From: Lineus longissimus
Lineage: Eukaryota; Nemertea; Pilidiophora; Heteronemertea; Lineidae
Assembly (NCBI RefSeq): GCF_910592395.1
Contig: NC_088313.1
Location: 9,302,501-9,366,500 of the forward strand
Direction: 5' to 3'
Length of the DNA: 64,000 nucleotides
Below, one piece after another: positions 1-9,809 of this stretch. Position 1 is the stretch's first letter. Each line of letters begins with the position of its first letter. Below the pieces are notes generated by a model. It saw only the letters and a program-made list of their open reading frames with translations. It was not told the DNA's origin and ran no database searches. The translations under genes and the position numbers were made by a program.

Positions 1-377
1 GGAACTAAGATCAGGGCGTCAAAGTAAATAGTATTTGGAACCGGTTGGACCCATATATGAACATGGAAACGCCCTGCGTCTTAAGAACTAAATTTCTCTG
101 GGGGGACAAAACGGACCCTGTCCCCACTGTGTAGTGCCACCTATGCGACTTGATTGTCCTTGTCAGACCTGGTGGAATTATTGTGACATTTGTTCCCCGC
201 TCTTCCCTAGAGACTATTGTTCGAGAGACCATACACCTGAAATGCGAGGTCTGAGACAATTGTGCTTGGTGCGCGGTTGGTGCCGATCGTCTTGGTTGCT
301 CGCGTGTGTGAGCGTGTGTCAGGGGGTGGGGGCTATTACTAGTGTATCACTTTCAAGTATGAGATTGGGTGGATCGG

Positions 378-386
378 TCTTTCTTT
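378..386 (-). promoter_or_regulatory. snRNA 3' box downstream of U5
   Basis: On the minus strand AAAGAAAGA sits 7-15 nt past the U5 3' end. It fits the AAARNNAGA core of the metazoan snRNA 3' box, which directs Integrator cleavage of Pol II snRNA transcripts. The same box follows the other full U5 copies at the same distance. It is absent behind the clipped U5 at 60417. Confidence 0.75.
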
Positions 387-393
387 GGTATTA

Positions 394-516
394 ACTACCC
401 TGCCGTTGGCAGGGCTATAAAAAATGTCTATAGACTCATTAGAGTGTTCCTCTCCACGGAAATCTTTAGTAAAAGGCGAAAGATTTATGCGTGGGATTGA
501 AGAGAAACCAGAGTGA
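394..516 (-). ncRNA. U5: U5 spliceosomal snRNA, copy 1 (reference copy)
   Basis: U5 snRNA is the U5 snRNP RNA whose loop I aligns the exon ends in the spliceosome. Read on the minus strand, the RNA begins with CACUCUGGUUUCUCUUCA, matching the conserved U5 5' stem. Loop I GCCUUUUACUA lies at 467-477, flanked by AAAUCUUUC and AAGAUUU, and the returning strand GUGGAGAGGAAC closes stem I. The Sm site AUUUUUUAU is at 417-425. A terminal hairpin with a GCCCUGCC/GGCAGGGU stem and AACG loop ends the RNA at about 394. The 5' end is set by analogy with the human RNA, where two bases precede ACUCUGG, and could be off by a few bases. Length ~123 nt compares with ~116 in human. All functional landmarks are present, so this copy looks usable. 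Confidence 0.96.
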
Positions 517-853
517 CGTTGTCTCGCCCGAGTTGGATAGAGTTTGCCGAGTTCTTCACCATGTGTTTGGTTTTGGATATAATTGGATGCCTTGTCGTTC
601 TTGAGTCTGTAGACAAAACAAAGATGTTGCAAGCAGAAAACAATTAATGACCAACAATTGACACTATTGCCAAAAATGTTATGATGTTACGTCTTTAAAT
701 TTTTAATGATCTGATCAGCATATTATTCAGCTCGTTGTCAGTTATCGCCTCATGTTCGGCTCGCATCCGTGTAGGCCATGCCAATTACGGAGTCTCGAGT
801 AAAAGTCAGACGGCGAAATATGAAAAAAAGAACACGCTAACGTTATCTTACTT
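517..853. other. Spacer upstream of U5 (repeated in every full unit)
   Basis: This spacer lies 5' of U5 on the minus strand and must contain its Pol II snRNA promoter. I cannot recognise a proximal sequence element with confidence, because these diverge strongly between phyla. No open reading frame of note and no further RNA gene is visible. Markers separating unit subtypes lie here and just beyond: AAAAATG versus AAAAACG near 676, and a run of 6 or 7 A near 823. Confidence 0.6.
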
Positions 854-866
854 TGACCTTTGACCT
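854..866 (-). promoter_or_regulatory. Perfect DR1-type nuclear receptor motif
   Basis: On the minus strand AGGTCAAAGGTCA is two AGGTCA half-sites separated by one base, the DR1 arrangement bound by HNF4/RXR-type receptors in animals. It lies ~75 bp past the 5S 3' end and ~340 bp upstream of U5. It recurs intact in the full units I read, although a neighbouring base varies (TTACTTTGACC versus TTTCTTTGACC). The function is inferred from the motif only. Confidence 0.4.
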
Positions 867-929
867 TTGGCCAGTTCTATAGCCGTCCCGCCGTGTAGTG
901 ATACTGGAAGAATAATGACAAAAATTACG

Positions 930-942
930 AAAAAACCCAAAA
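930..942 (-). terminator. Pol III terminator of 5S
   Basis: Immediately after GUAGAC the minus strand reads TTTT, GGG, then TTTTTT: two T-runs, the standard Pol III stop. The 5S 3' end is placed two T residues into the first run. Confidence 0.9.
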
Positions 943-1060
943 GTCTACAACACGTGGTATTCCGAGGCGGTCACCCATCCACGTACTAACCACGCTCGAC
1001 GTTGCTTAACTTCGGTGATCGGACGAGAACCGGTGTTTTCAACGTGATATGGTCGTAGAC
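941..1060 (-). rRNA. 5S: 5S ribosomal RNA, copy 1 (reference copy)
   Basis: 5S rRNA is the Pol III-transcribed small RNA of the large ribosomal subunit. The minus strand starts GUCUACGACCAUAUCACG and ends GUGUUGUAGACUU, closing the terminal helix GUCUAC/GUAGAC. The internal promoter region is present: AAGUUAAGCAACGUCGAG (A-box area) and GGAUGGGUGACCGCCUCGG (C-box area). Helix V is CGUGG paired with CCACG, a compensated version of the CCUGG-type pairing usual in vertebrates. Length is 120 nt, the family norm. A T-run terminator follows and a TATA-like element precedes it. Confidence 0.98.
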
Positions 1061-1084
1061 ATGAGAGTCAGACTTGTTGGGCTA

Positions 1085-1091
1085 CTTATAA
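1085..1091 (-). promoter_or_regulatory. TATA-like upstream element of 5S
   Basis: TTATAAG on the minus strand lies 25-31 bp upstream of the 5S start at 1060, the position of the TATA-like element found upstream of many invertebrate 5S genes. It is kept in the units I read, including those with a damaged 5S gene. Confidence 0.55.
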
Positions 1092-1627
1092 CAGTAGGCC
1101 AGTGAGGTAAGTATATTTTCGACAGTATACCTGTGACAGTATACTATCAAACCGTTTTAACAGTAGTGGGCCTTCTGTAGCACTGGTTACCAATTGGGAG
1201 TCTCGGAATCGTGCAGTTTTCAAGCCAACCGACATTCTGGATCATGGTCAGTAGTGACATCTGTGTATTTGCTTTGCAACTAAACATCTCGAGCTAACTG
1301 TGAACGTTTAATTTACACCGGAGTCATGGCTGAACTCGGTGAAATAAGTTTTTCGCTATATGGCCTAGAATTGTGACGATCATAGTTGACACTCGCACAA
1401 CTACGCCCAATCTCGCGTGGCAGATGGAAGGTATGTTACATATTGAGGCCAAACTGGGGATTGAGACGCGCTTCACATGGCACAGATTCTAAGCTCATAA
1501 AATCGCCAAAGATCCCCCTACACATGGGAACTAAGATCAGGGCGTCAAAGTAAATAGTATTTGGAACCGGTTGGACCCATATATGAACATGGAAACGCCC
1601 TGCGTCTTAAGAACTAAATTTCTCTGG

Positions 1628-1651
1628 GGGGACAAAACGGACCCTGTCCCC
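1628..1651 (+). other. Conserved hairpin after an Sm-like string
   Basis: GGGGACA and TGTCCCC form a 7-bp stem with a 10-base loop. AAATTTCTCTGG lies just before it on the plus strand and resembles a divergent Sm site. The same arrangement is at 102-125 in the first unit and in the other units; two units (near 55800 and 58851) read AAATTTATCTGG. It may be an unrecognised small RNA or just a hairpin. Confidence 0.3.
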
Positions 1652-1859
1652 ACTGTGTAGTGCCACCTATGCGACTTGATTGTCCTTGTCAGACCTGGTG
1701 GAATTATTGTGACATTTGTTCCCCGCTCTTCCCTAGAGACTATTGTTCGAGAGACCATACACCTGAAATGCGAGGTCTGAGACAATTGTGCTTGGTGCGC
1801 GGTTGGTGCCGATCGTCTTGGTTGCTCGCGTGTGTGCGCGTGTGTCAGGGGGTGGGGGC

Positions 1860-2751
1860 TATTACTAGTGTACTAGCATTGTACCCGTGGCGCAGGCAGG
1901 TTCAAATGGGGGCTCAAATGGGCTATATCTTGAATAGATTGAATTGCAATGAAAATCTAATGCAATATCAAAGGAGCCATACCGAAGAGACAAATTAAAC
2001 CAACCATTTGTCCACAGACTCGGACCTAGCTGTGGCGTGCTGTATGCGTGCATATAAAAGTATATCAGTTGGTCCGATAGTGATGATGAGGCAATGCCTC
2101 GTTCCTTTAATAGTCAGCAATATGCGCCAGGTCTCGGCCAAGGCACTTACTCGACAGGCAAGCTAGACGTTCAGCACCGTGAGCAGCTCCTTGATAAGGC
2201 CATTTCAGGTTCAGCGCGCCTCTTCAGATCAAGTATTGAAAGCTGTGGTGAGCACATAAACAGACCATGGTAACCTTCATTTGAAAATCCCTTCATAATC
2301 AAGGGCTAGCTCTGGCTAACACAGCACCCATAAACAATAGACCACCAATTTGACCCCAGCTCCTTACTGCGGGAAAACCCAAGTCCAGCAACCGAAAGTA
2401 CCAAAAATACATTTTTGTTTACATTTGAACTGCACACATGCGTTTGTTTACAATTTCTTTCCCCGCGAAATCTCGAACATCAGGTGACATGCAATCGTGG
2501 ATTGAAAATAACATTAACCTTAGTTCAGCAGGTCGACATGTACAGGCTCTTCCAATCATCCCCCTACGGCCAGCTGTTCAACAGGTAAAGTTACCCACCC
2601 CACAGGGAGTGCAGGTAATTGATTAAGCCCCTGCATAACTAAACACCTATGACTTGGCTTCTGTGAGTGATAAGGAGAATTGACAGTGTCCGATTCAAAA
2701 TACCTCATTACTGCTCCGCTGAAGTAAATTTCCGAAAATATTACTAGTGTA
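1860..2751 (+). mobile_element. 866-bp insertion with a 13-bp target duplication
   Basis: TATTACTAGTGTA occurs at 1860-1872 and again at 2739-2751, and the uninterrupted units have it once. The inserted part is 1873-2738. It ends in GAAAA on the plus strand and has no inverted termini. A long duplication and an A-rich end fit target-primed reverse transcription (LINE- or SINE-type retroposition), but the tail is too short to be sure. A TATAAAAG string is at 2053-2060. The only open frame of note (2438-2626, 62 codons) resembles nothing I know. Source family unknown. Confidence 0.6.
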
Positions 2752-2798
2752 TCACTTTCAAGTATGAGATTGGGTGGATCGGTCTTTCTTTGGTATTA

Positions 2799-2921
2799 AC
2801 TACCCTGCCGTTGGCAGGGCTATAAAAAATGTCTATAGACTCATTAGAGTGTTCCTCTCCACGGAAATCTTTAGTAAAAGGCGAAAGATTTATGCGTGGG
2901 ATTGAAGAGAAACCAGAGTGA
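2799..2921 (-). ncRNA. U5: U5 snRNA, copy 2
   Basis: Full-length. It lies just beyond the 866-bp insertion, which is 47 bp past the U5 3' end, so the 3' box is preserved. Confidence 0.95.
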
Positions 2922-3345
2922 CGTTGTCTCGCCCGAGTTGGATAGAGTTTGCCGAGTTCTTCACCATGTGTTTGGTTTTGGATATAATTGGATGCCTTGT
3001 CGTTCTTGAGTCTGTAGACAAAACAAAGATGTTGCAAGCAGAAAACAATTAATGACCAACAATTGACACTATTGCCAAAAATGTTATGATGTTACGTCTT
3101 TAAATTTTTAATGATCTGATCAGCATATTATTCAGCTCGTTGTCAGTTATCGCCTCATGTTCGGCTCGCATCCGTGTAGGCCATGCCAATTACGGAGTCT
3201 CGAGTAAAAGTCAGACGGCGAAATATGAAAAAAAGAACACGCTAACGTTATCTTACTTTGACCTTTGACCTTTGGCCAGTTCTATAGCCGTCCCGCCGTG
3301 TAGTGATACTGGAAGAATAATGACAAAAATTACGAAAAAACCCAA

Positions 3346-3465
3346 AAGTCTACAACACGTGGTATTCCGAGGCGGTCACCCATCCACGTACTAACCACGC
3401 TCGACGTTGCTTAACTTCGGTGATCGGACGAGAACCGGTGTTTTCAACGTGATATGGTCGTAGAC
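3346..3465 (-). rRNA. 5S: 5S rRNA, copy 2
   Basis: 120 nt with the same ends as copy 1; it sits in the unit carrying the 866-bp insertion. Confidence 0.97.
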
Positions 3466-4324
3466 ATGAGAGTCAGACTTGTTGGGCTACTTATAACAGT
3501 AGGCCAGTGAGGTAAGTATATTTTCGACAGTATACCTGTGACAGTATACTATCAAACCGTTTTAACAGTAGTGGGCCTTCTGTAGCACTGGTTACCAATT
3601 GGGAGTCTCGGAATCGTGCAGTTTTCAAGCCAACCGACATTCTGGATCATGGTCAGTAGTGACATCTGTGTATTTGCTTTGCAACTAAACATCTCGAGCT
3701 AACTGTGAACGTTTAATTTACACCGGAGTCATGGCTGAACTCGGTGAAATAAGTTTTTCGCTATATGGCCTAGAATTGAGACGATCATAGTTGACACTCG
3801 CACAACTACGCCCAATCTCGCGTGGCAGATGGAAGGTATGTTACATATTGAGGCCAAACTGGGGATTGAGACGCGCTTCACATGGCACAGATTCTAAGCT
3901 CATAAAATCGCCAAAGATCCCCCTACACATGGGAACTAAGATCAGGGCGTCAAAGTAAATAGTATTTGGAACCGGTTGGACCCATATATGAACATGGAAA
4001 CGCCCTGCGTCTTAAGAACTAAATTTCTCTGGGGGGACAAAACGGACCCTGTCCCCACTGTGTAGTGCCACCTATGCGACTTGATTGTCCTTGTCAGACC
4101 TGGTGGAATTATTGTGACATTTGTTCCCCGCTCTTCCCTAGAGACTATTGTTCGAGAGACCATACACCTGAAATGCGAGGTCTGAGACAATTGTGCTTGG
4201 TGCGCGGTTGGTGCCGATCGTCTTGGTTGCTCGCGTGTGTGCGCGTGTGTCAGGGGGTGGGGGCTATTACTAGTGTATCACTTTCAAGTATGAGATTGGG
4301 TGGATCGGTCTTTCTTTGGTATTA

Positions 4325-4447
4325 ACTACCCTGCCGTTGGCAGGGCTATAAAAAATGTCTATAGACTCATTAGAGTGTTCCTCTCCACGGAAATCTTTAG
4401 TAAAAGGCGAAAGATTTATGCGTGGGATTGAAGAGAAACCAGAGTGA
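4325..4447 (-). ncRNA. U5: U5 snRNA, copy 3
   Basis: Full-length with loop I, Sm site and 3' hairpin unchanged. Confidence 0.95.
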
Positions 4448-4871
4448 CGTTGTCTCGCCCGAGTTGGATAGAGTTTGCCGAGTTCTTCACCATGTGTTTG
4501 GTTTTGGATATAATTGGATGCCTTGTCGTTCTTGAGTCTGTAGACAAAACAAAGATGTTGCAAGCAGAAAACAATTAATGACCAACAATTGACACTATTG
4601 CCAAAAATGTTATGATGTTACGTCTTTAAATTTTTAATGATCTGATCAGCATATTATTCAGCTCGTTGTCAGTTATCGCCTCATGTTCGGCTCGCATCCG
4701 TGTAGGCCATGCCAATTACGGAGTCTCGAGTAAAAGTCAGACGGCGAAATATGAAAAAAAGAACACGCTAACGTTATCTTACTTTGACCTTTGACCTTTG
4801 GCCAGTTCTATAGCCGTCCCGCCGTGTAGTGATACTAGAAGAATAATGACAAAAATTACGAAAAAACCCAA

Positions 4872-4991
4872 AAGTCTACAACACGTGGTATTCCGAGGCG
4901 GTCACCCATTCACGTACTAACCACGCTCGACGTTGCTTAACTTCGGTGATCGGACGAGAACCGGTGTTTTCAACGTGATATGGTCGTAGAC
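4872..4991 (-). rRNA. 5S: 5S rRNA, copy 3
   Basis: 120 nt. It carries a substitution at 4910 that turns GGATGGG into GAATGGG within the C-box region, so transcription or folding may be affected. Confidence 0.96.
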
Positions 4992-5850
4992 ATGAGAGTC
5001 AGACTTGTTGGGCTACTTATAACAGTAGGCCAGTGAGGTAAGTATATTTTCGACAGTATACCTGTGACAGTATACTATCAAACCGTTTTAACAGTAGTGG
5101 GCCTTCTGTAGCACTGGTTACCAATTGGGAGTCTCGGAATCGTGCAGTTTTCAAGCCAACCGACATTCTGGATCATGGTCAGTAGTGACATCTGTGTATT
5201 TGCTTTGCAACTAAACATCTCGAGCTAACTGTGAACGTTTAATTTACACCGGAGTCATGGCTGAACTCGGTGAAATAAGTTTTTCGCTATATGGCCTAGA
5301 ATTGAGACGATCATAGTTGACACTCGCACAACTACGCCCAATCTCGCGTGGCAGATGGAAGGTATGTTACATATTGAGGCCAAACTGGGGATTGAGACGC
5401 GCTTCACATGGCACAGATTCTAAGCTCATAAAATCGCCAAAGATCCCCCTACACATGGGAACTAAGATCAGGGCGTCAAAGTAAATAGTATTTGGAACCG
5501 GTTGGACCCATATATGAACATGGAAACGCCCTGCGTCTTAAGAACTAAATTTCTCTGGGGGGACAAAACGGACCCTGTCCCCACTGTGTAGTGCCACCTA
5601 TGCGACTTGATTGTCCTTGTCAGACCTGGTGGAATTATTGTGACATTTGTTCCCCGCTCTTCCCTAGAGACTATTGTTCGAGAGACCATACACCTGAAAT
5701 GCGAGGTCTGAGACAATTGTGCTTGGTGCGCGGTTGGTGCCGATCGTCTTGGTTGCTCGCGTGTGTGCGCGTGTGTCAGGGGGTGGGGGCTATTACTAGT
5801 GTATCACTTTCAAGTATGAGATTGGGTGGATCGGTCTTTCTTTGGTATTA

Positions 5851-5973
5851 ACTACCCTGCCGTTGGCAGGGCTATAAAAAATGTCTATAGACTCATTAGA
5901 GTGTTCCTCTCCACGGAAATCTTTAGTAAAAGGCGAAAGATTTATGCGTGGGATTGAAGAGAAACCAGAGTGA
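5851..5973 (-). ncRNA. U5: U5 snRNA, copy 4
   Basis: Full-length. The upstream spacer has GGACATAATTGG where most units have GGATATAATTGG. Confidence 0.95.
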
Positions 5974-6397
5974 CGTTGTCTCGCCCGAGTTGGATAGAGT
6001 TTGCCGAGTTCTTCACCATGTGTTTGGTTTTGGACATAATTGGATGCCTAGTCGTTCTTGAGTCTGTAGACAAAACAAAGATGTTGCAAGCAGAAAACAA
6101 TTAATGACCAACAATTGACACTATTGCCAAAAATGTTATGATGTTACGTCTTTAAATTTTTAATGATCTGATCAGCATATTATTCAGCTCGTTGTCAGTT
6201 ATCGCCTCATGTTCGGCTCGCATCCGTGTAGGCCATGCCAATTACGGAGTCTCGAGTAAAAGTCAGACGGCGAAATATGAAAAAAAGAACACGCTAACGT
6301 TATCTTACTTTGACCTTTGACCTTTGGCCAGTTCTATAGCCGTCCCGCCGTGTAGTGATACTGGAAGAATAATGACAAAAATTACGAAAAAACCCAA

Positions 6398-6517
6398 AAG
6401 TCTACAACACGTGGTATTCCGAGGCGGTCACCCATCCACGTACTAACCACGCTCGACGTTGCTTAACTTCGGTGATCGGACGAGAACCGGTGTTTTCAAC
6501 GTGATATGGTCGTAGAC
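6398..6517 (-). rRNA. 5S: 5S rRNA, copy 4
   Basis: 120 nt. The upstream spacer has an altered inverted repeat (GACAGTACAC) and a one-base-longer CCTACTTGTAG string, shared with the unit at 11.4 kb. Confidence 0.97.
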
Positions 6518-7377
6518 ATGAGAGTCAGACTTGTTGGGCTACTTATAACAGTAGGCCAGTGAGGTAAGTATATTTTCGACAGTACACCTGTGACAGTATA
6601 CTATCAAACCGTTTTAACAGTAGTGGGCCTACTTGTAGCACTGGTTACCAATTGGGAGTCTCGGAATCGTGCAGTTTTCAAGCCAACCGACATTCTGGAT
6701 CATGGTCAGTAGTGACATCTGTGTATTTGCTTTGCAACTAAACATCTCGAGCTAACTGTGAACGTTTAATTTACACCGGAGTCATGGCTGAACTCGGTGA
6801 AATAAGTTTTTCGCTATATGGCCTAGAATTGTGACGATCATAGTTGACACTCGCACAACTACGCCCAATCTCGCGTGGCAGATGGAAGGTATGTTACATA
6901 TTGAGGCCAAACTGGGGATTGAGACGCGCTTCACATGGCACAGATTCTAAGCTCATAAAATCGCCAAAGATCCCCCTACACATGGGAACTAAGATCAGGG
7001 CGTCAAAGTAAATAGTATTTGGAACCGGTTGGACCCATATATGAACATGGAAACGCCCTGCGTCTTAAGAACTAAATTTCTCTGGGGGGACAAAACGGAC
7101 CCTGTCCCCACTGTGTAGTGCCACCTATGCGACTTGATTGTCCTTGTCAGACCTGGTGGAATTATTGTGACATTTGTTCCCCGCTCTTCCCTAGAGACTA
7201 TTGTTCGAGAGACCATACACCTGAAATGCGAGGTCTGAGACAATTGTGCTTGGTGCGCGGTTGGTGCCGATCGTCTTGGTTGCTCGCGTGTGTGCGCGTG
7301 TGTCAGGGGGTGGGGGCTATTACTAGTGTATCACTTTCAAGTGTGAGATTGGGTGGATCGGTCTTTCTTTGGTATTA

Positions 7378-7500
7378 ACTACCCTGCCGTTGGCAGGGCT
7401 ATAAAAAATGTCTATAGACTCATTAGAGTGTTCCTCTCCACGGAAATCTTTAGTAAAAGGCGAAAGATTTATGCGTGGGATTGAAGAGAAACCAGAGTGA
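7378..7500 (-). ncRNA. U5: U5 snRNA, copy 5
   Basis: Full-length. Its unit has a damaged 5S gene, so the two RNA genes of a unit can decay independently. Confidence 0.95.
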
Positions 7501-7924
7501 CGTTGTCTCGCCCGAGTTGGATAGAGTTTGCCGAGTTCTTCACCATGTGTTTGGTTTTGGACATAATTGGATGCCTAGTCGTTCTTGAGTCTGTAGACAA
7601 AACAAAGATGTTGCAAGCAGAAAACAATTAATGACCAACAATTGACACTATTGCCAAAAATGTTATGATGTTACGTCTTTAAATTTTTAATGATCTGATC
7701 AGCATATTATTCAGCTCGTTGTCAGTTATCGCCTCATGTTCGGCTCGCATCCGTGTAGGCCATGCCAATTACGGAGTCTCGAGTAAAAGTCAGACGGCGA
7801 AATATGAAAAAAAGAACACGCTAACGTTATCTTACTTTGACCTTTGACCTTTGGCCAGTTCTATAGCCGTCCCGCCGTGTAGTGATACTGGAAGAATAAT
7901 GACAAAAATTACGAAAAAACCCAA

Positions 7925-8026
7925 AAGTCTCCAACACGTGGTATTCCGAGGCGGTCACCCATCCACGTACTAACCACGCTCGACGTTGCTTAACTTCGGT
8001 GATCGGGTCGTGATATGGTCGTAGAC
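7925..8026 (-). pseudogene. 5S: 5S rRNA pseudogene, internal 18-bp net deletion
   Basis: Only 102 nt long. About 20 bp of the 5' third (the region reading GAACACCGGUUCUCGU in intact copies) is replaced by two bases, removing much of the helix II/III area. A substitution also lies near the 3' end (GUUGGAGAC instead of GUUGUAGAC). The internal promoter and terminator remain, so it may still be transcribed, but the RNA could not fold normally. Confidence 0.9.
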
Positions 8027-8502
8027 ATGAGAGTCAGACTTGTTGGACTACTTATAACAGTAGGCCAGTGAGGTAAGTATATTTTCGACAGTATACCTGT
8101 GACAGTATACTATCAAACCGTTTTAACAGTAGTGGGCCTTCTGTAGCACTGGTTACCAATTGGGAGTCTCGGAATCGTGCAGTTTTCAAGCCAACCGACA
8201 TTCTGGATCATGGTCAGTAGTGACATCTGTGTATTTGCTTTGCAACTAAACATCTCGAGCTAACTGTGAACGTTTAATTTACACCGGAGTCATGGCTGAA
8301 CTCGGTGAAATAAGTTTTTCGCTATATGGCCTAGAATTGTGACGATCATAGTTGACACTCGCACAACTACGCCCAATCTCGCGTGGCAGATGGAAGGTAT
8401 GTTACATATTGAGGCCAAACTGGGGATTGAGACGCGCTTCACATGGCACAGATTCTAAGCTCATAAAATCGCCAAAGATCCCCCTACACATGGGAACTAA
8501 GA

Positions 8503-9303
8503 TCAGGGCGTCAAAGTAAATAGTATTTGGAACCGGTTGGACCCATATATGAACATGGAAACGCCCTGCGTCTTAAGAACTAAATTTCTCTGGGGGGACA
8601 AAACGGACCCTGTCCCCACTGTGTAGCCACCTATGCGACTTGATTGTCAGACCTGGTGGAATTATGGTGACATTTGTTCCCCGCTCTTCCCTAGAGACTA
8701 TTGTTCGAGAGACCATACACGTGGTATTCCGAGGCGGTCACCCATCCACGTACTAACCACGCTCGACGTTGCTTAACTTCGGTGATCGGACGAGAACCGG
8801 TGTTTTCAACGTGATATGGTCGTAGACATAAGAGTCAGACTTGTATGGCTACTTATAACAGTAGGCCAGTGAGGTAAGTATATTTTCGACAGTATACCTG
8901 TGACAGTATACTATCAAACCGTTTTAACAGTAGTGGGCCTTCTGTAGCACTGGTTACCAATTGGGTGTCTCGGAATCGTGCAGTTTTCAAGCCAACCGAC
9001 ATTCTGGATCATGGTCAGTAGTGACATCTGTGTATTTGCTTTGCAACTAAACATCTCGAGCTAACTGTGAACGTTTAATTTACACCGGAGTCATGGCTGA
9101 ACTCGGTGAAATAAGTTTTTCGCTATATGGCCTAGAATTGTGACGATCATAGTTGACACTCGCACAACTACGCCCAATCTCGCGTGGCAGATGGAAGGTA
9201 TGTTACATATTGAGGCCAAACTGGGGATTGAGACGCGCTTCACATGGCACAGATTCTAAGCTCATAAAATCGCCAAAGATCCCCCTACACATGAGAACTA
9301 AGA
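8503..9303. repeat. Truncated ~801-bp unit lacking U5
   Basis: About 725 bp is missing relative to a full unit. The sequence runs from GACCATACAC directly into the 5S gene at CACGTGG; the shared ACAC (8717-8720) is microhomology at the break. The whole U5 gene, its spacer and the 5S terminator are gone. Two further small losses lie at about 8625 and 8648. Confidence 0.92.
8717..8827 (-). pseudogene. 5S: 5S rRNA pseudogene, 3' end deleted
   Basis: 111 nt remain. The last ~9 nt of the RNA and the T-run terminator are lost at the deletion junction, so the terminal helix cannot close and a transcript would read on. The 5' end and internal promoter region are intact. Confidence 0.92.
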
Positions 9304-9686
9304 TCAGGGCGTCAAAGCAAATAGTATTTGGAACCGGTTGGACCCATATATGAACATGGAAACGCCCTGCGTCTTAAGAACTAAATTTCTCTGGGGGGAC
9401 AAAACGGACCCTGTCCCCACTGTGTAGTGCCACCTATGCGACTTGATTGTCCTTGTCAGACCTGGTGGAATTATTGTGACATTTGTTCCCCGCTCTTCCC
9501 TAGAGACTATTGTTCGAGAGACCATACACCTGAAATGCGAGGTCTGAGACAATTGTGCTTGGTGCGCGGTTGGTGCCGATCGTCTTGGTTGCTCGCGTGT
9601 GTGCGCGTGTGTCAGGGGGTGGGGGCTATTACTAGTGTATCACTTTCAAGTATGAGATTGGGTGGATCGGTCTTTCTTTGGTATTA

Positions 9687-9809
9687 ACTACCCTGCCGTT
9701 GGCAGGGCTATAAAAAATGTCTATAGACTCATTAGAGTGTTCCTCTCCACGGAAATCTTTAGTAAAAGGCGAAAGATTTATGCGTGGGATTGAAGAGAAA
9801 CCAGAGTGA
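9687..9809 (-). ncRNA. U5: U5 snRNA, copy 6
   Basis: Full-length, in the unit whose 5S gene is split by a transposable element. Confidence 0.95.

Larger units (their letters stand above)
1061..1859. other. Long spacer between 5S and the next U5 (repeated in every full unit)
   Basis: This spacer runs from the 5S start to near the U5 3' box of the next unit. It holds a 7-bp inverted repeat AGTATAC/GTATACT (about 1124-1145), a strong splice-donor-like GAGGTAAGTAT just before it, a GGGGACA/TGTCCCC hairpin (1628-1651) and a GT-rich then G-rich stretch (about 1826-1858). Short open frames on both strands recur once per unit but look non-coding. I see no recognised RNA gene here. Confidence 0.6.

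Noticed and set aside
11-259. Recurrent 82-codon minus-strand and 86-codon plus-strand open frames (for example 134-394) in almost every unit, and a 60-codon minus-strand frame in many
   Set aside because: They overlap each other on opposite strands, show no family resemblance, tolerate changes that ignore codon position, and recur only because the whole unit is homogenised.
540-590. Proximal sequence element of the U5 promoter (TTCACCATGTG area)
   Set aside because: The resemblance to the vertebrate element is on the wrong strand and too weak, and this element varies greatly between phyla.
339-632. 97-codon minus-strand open frame
   Set aside because: It runs through the U5 snRNA gene; its apparent conservation is that of the RNA.
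660-700. Minus-strand ATTTTTGG string resembling an Sm site of a further snRNA
   Set aside because: Many units read CGTTTTTGG here, losing the required A, the following hairpin is only 4 bp, and no snRNA-like sequence precedes it.
1868-1880. Helitron end (CTAG) at the left joint of the 866-bp insertion
   Set aside because: Helitrons do not duplicate the target, and a 13-bp duplication is plain here.
1873-1920. tRNA-like boxes (TGGCGCAGG and GGTTCAAAT) at the start of the 866-bp insertion
   Set aside because: The two boxes are only a few bases apart, far too close for a tRNA or tRNA-derived promoter.
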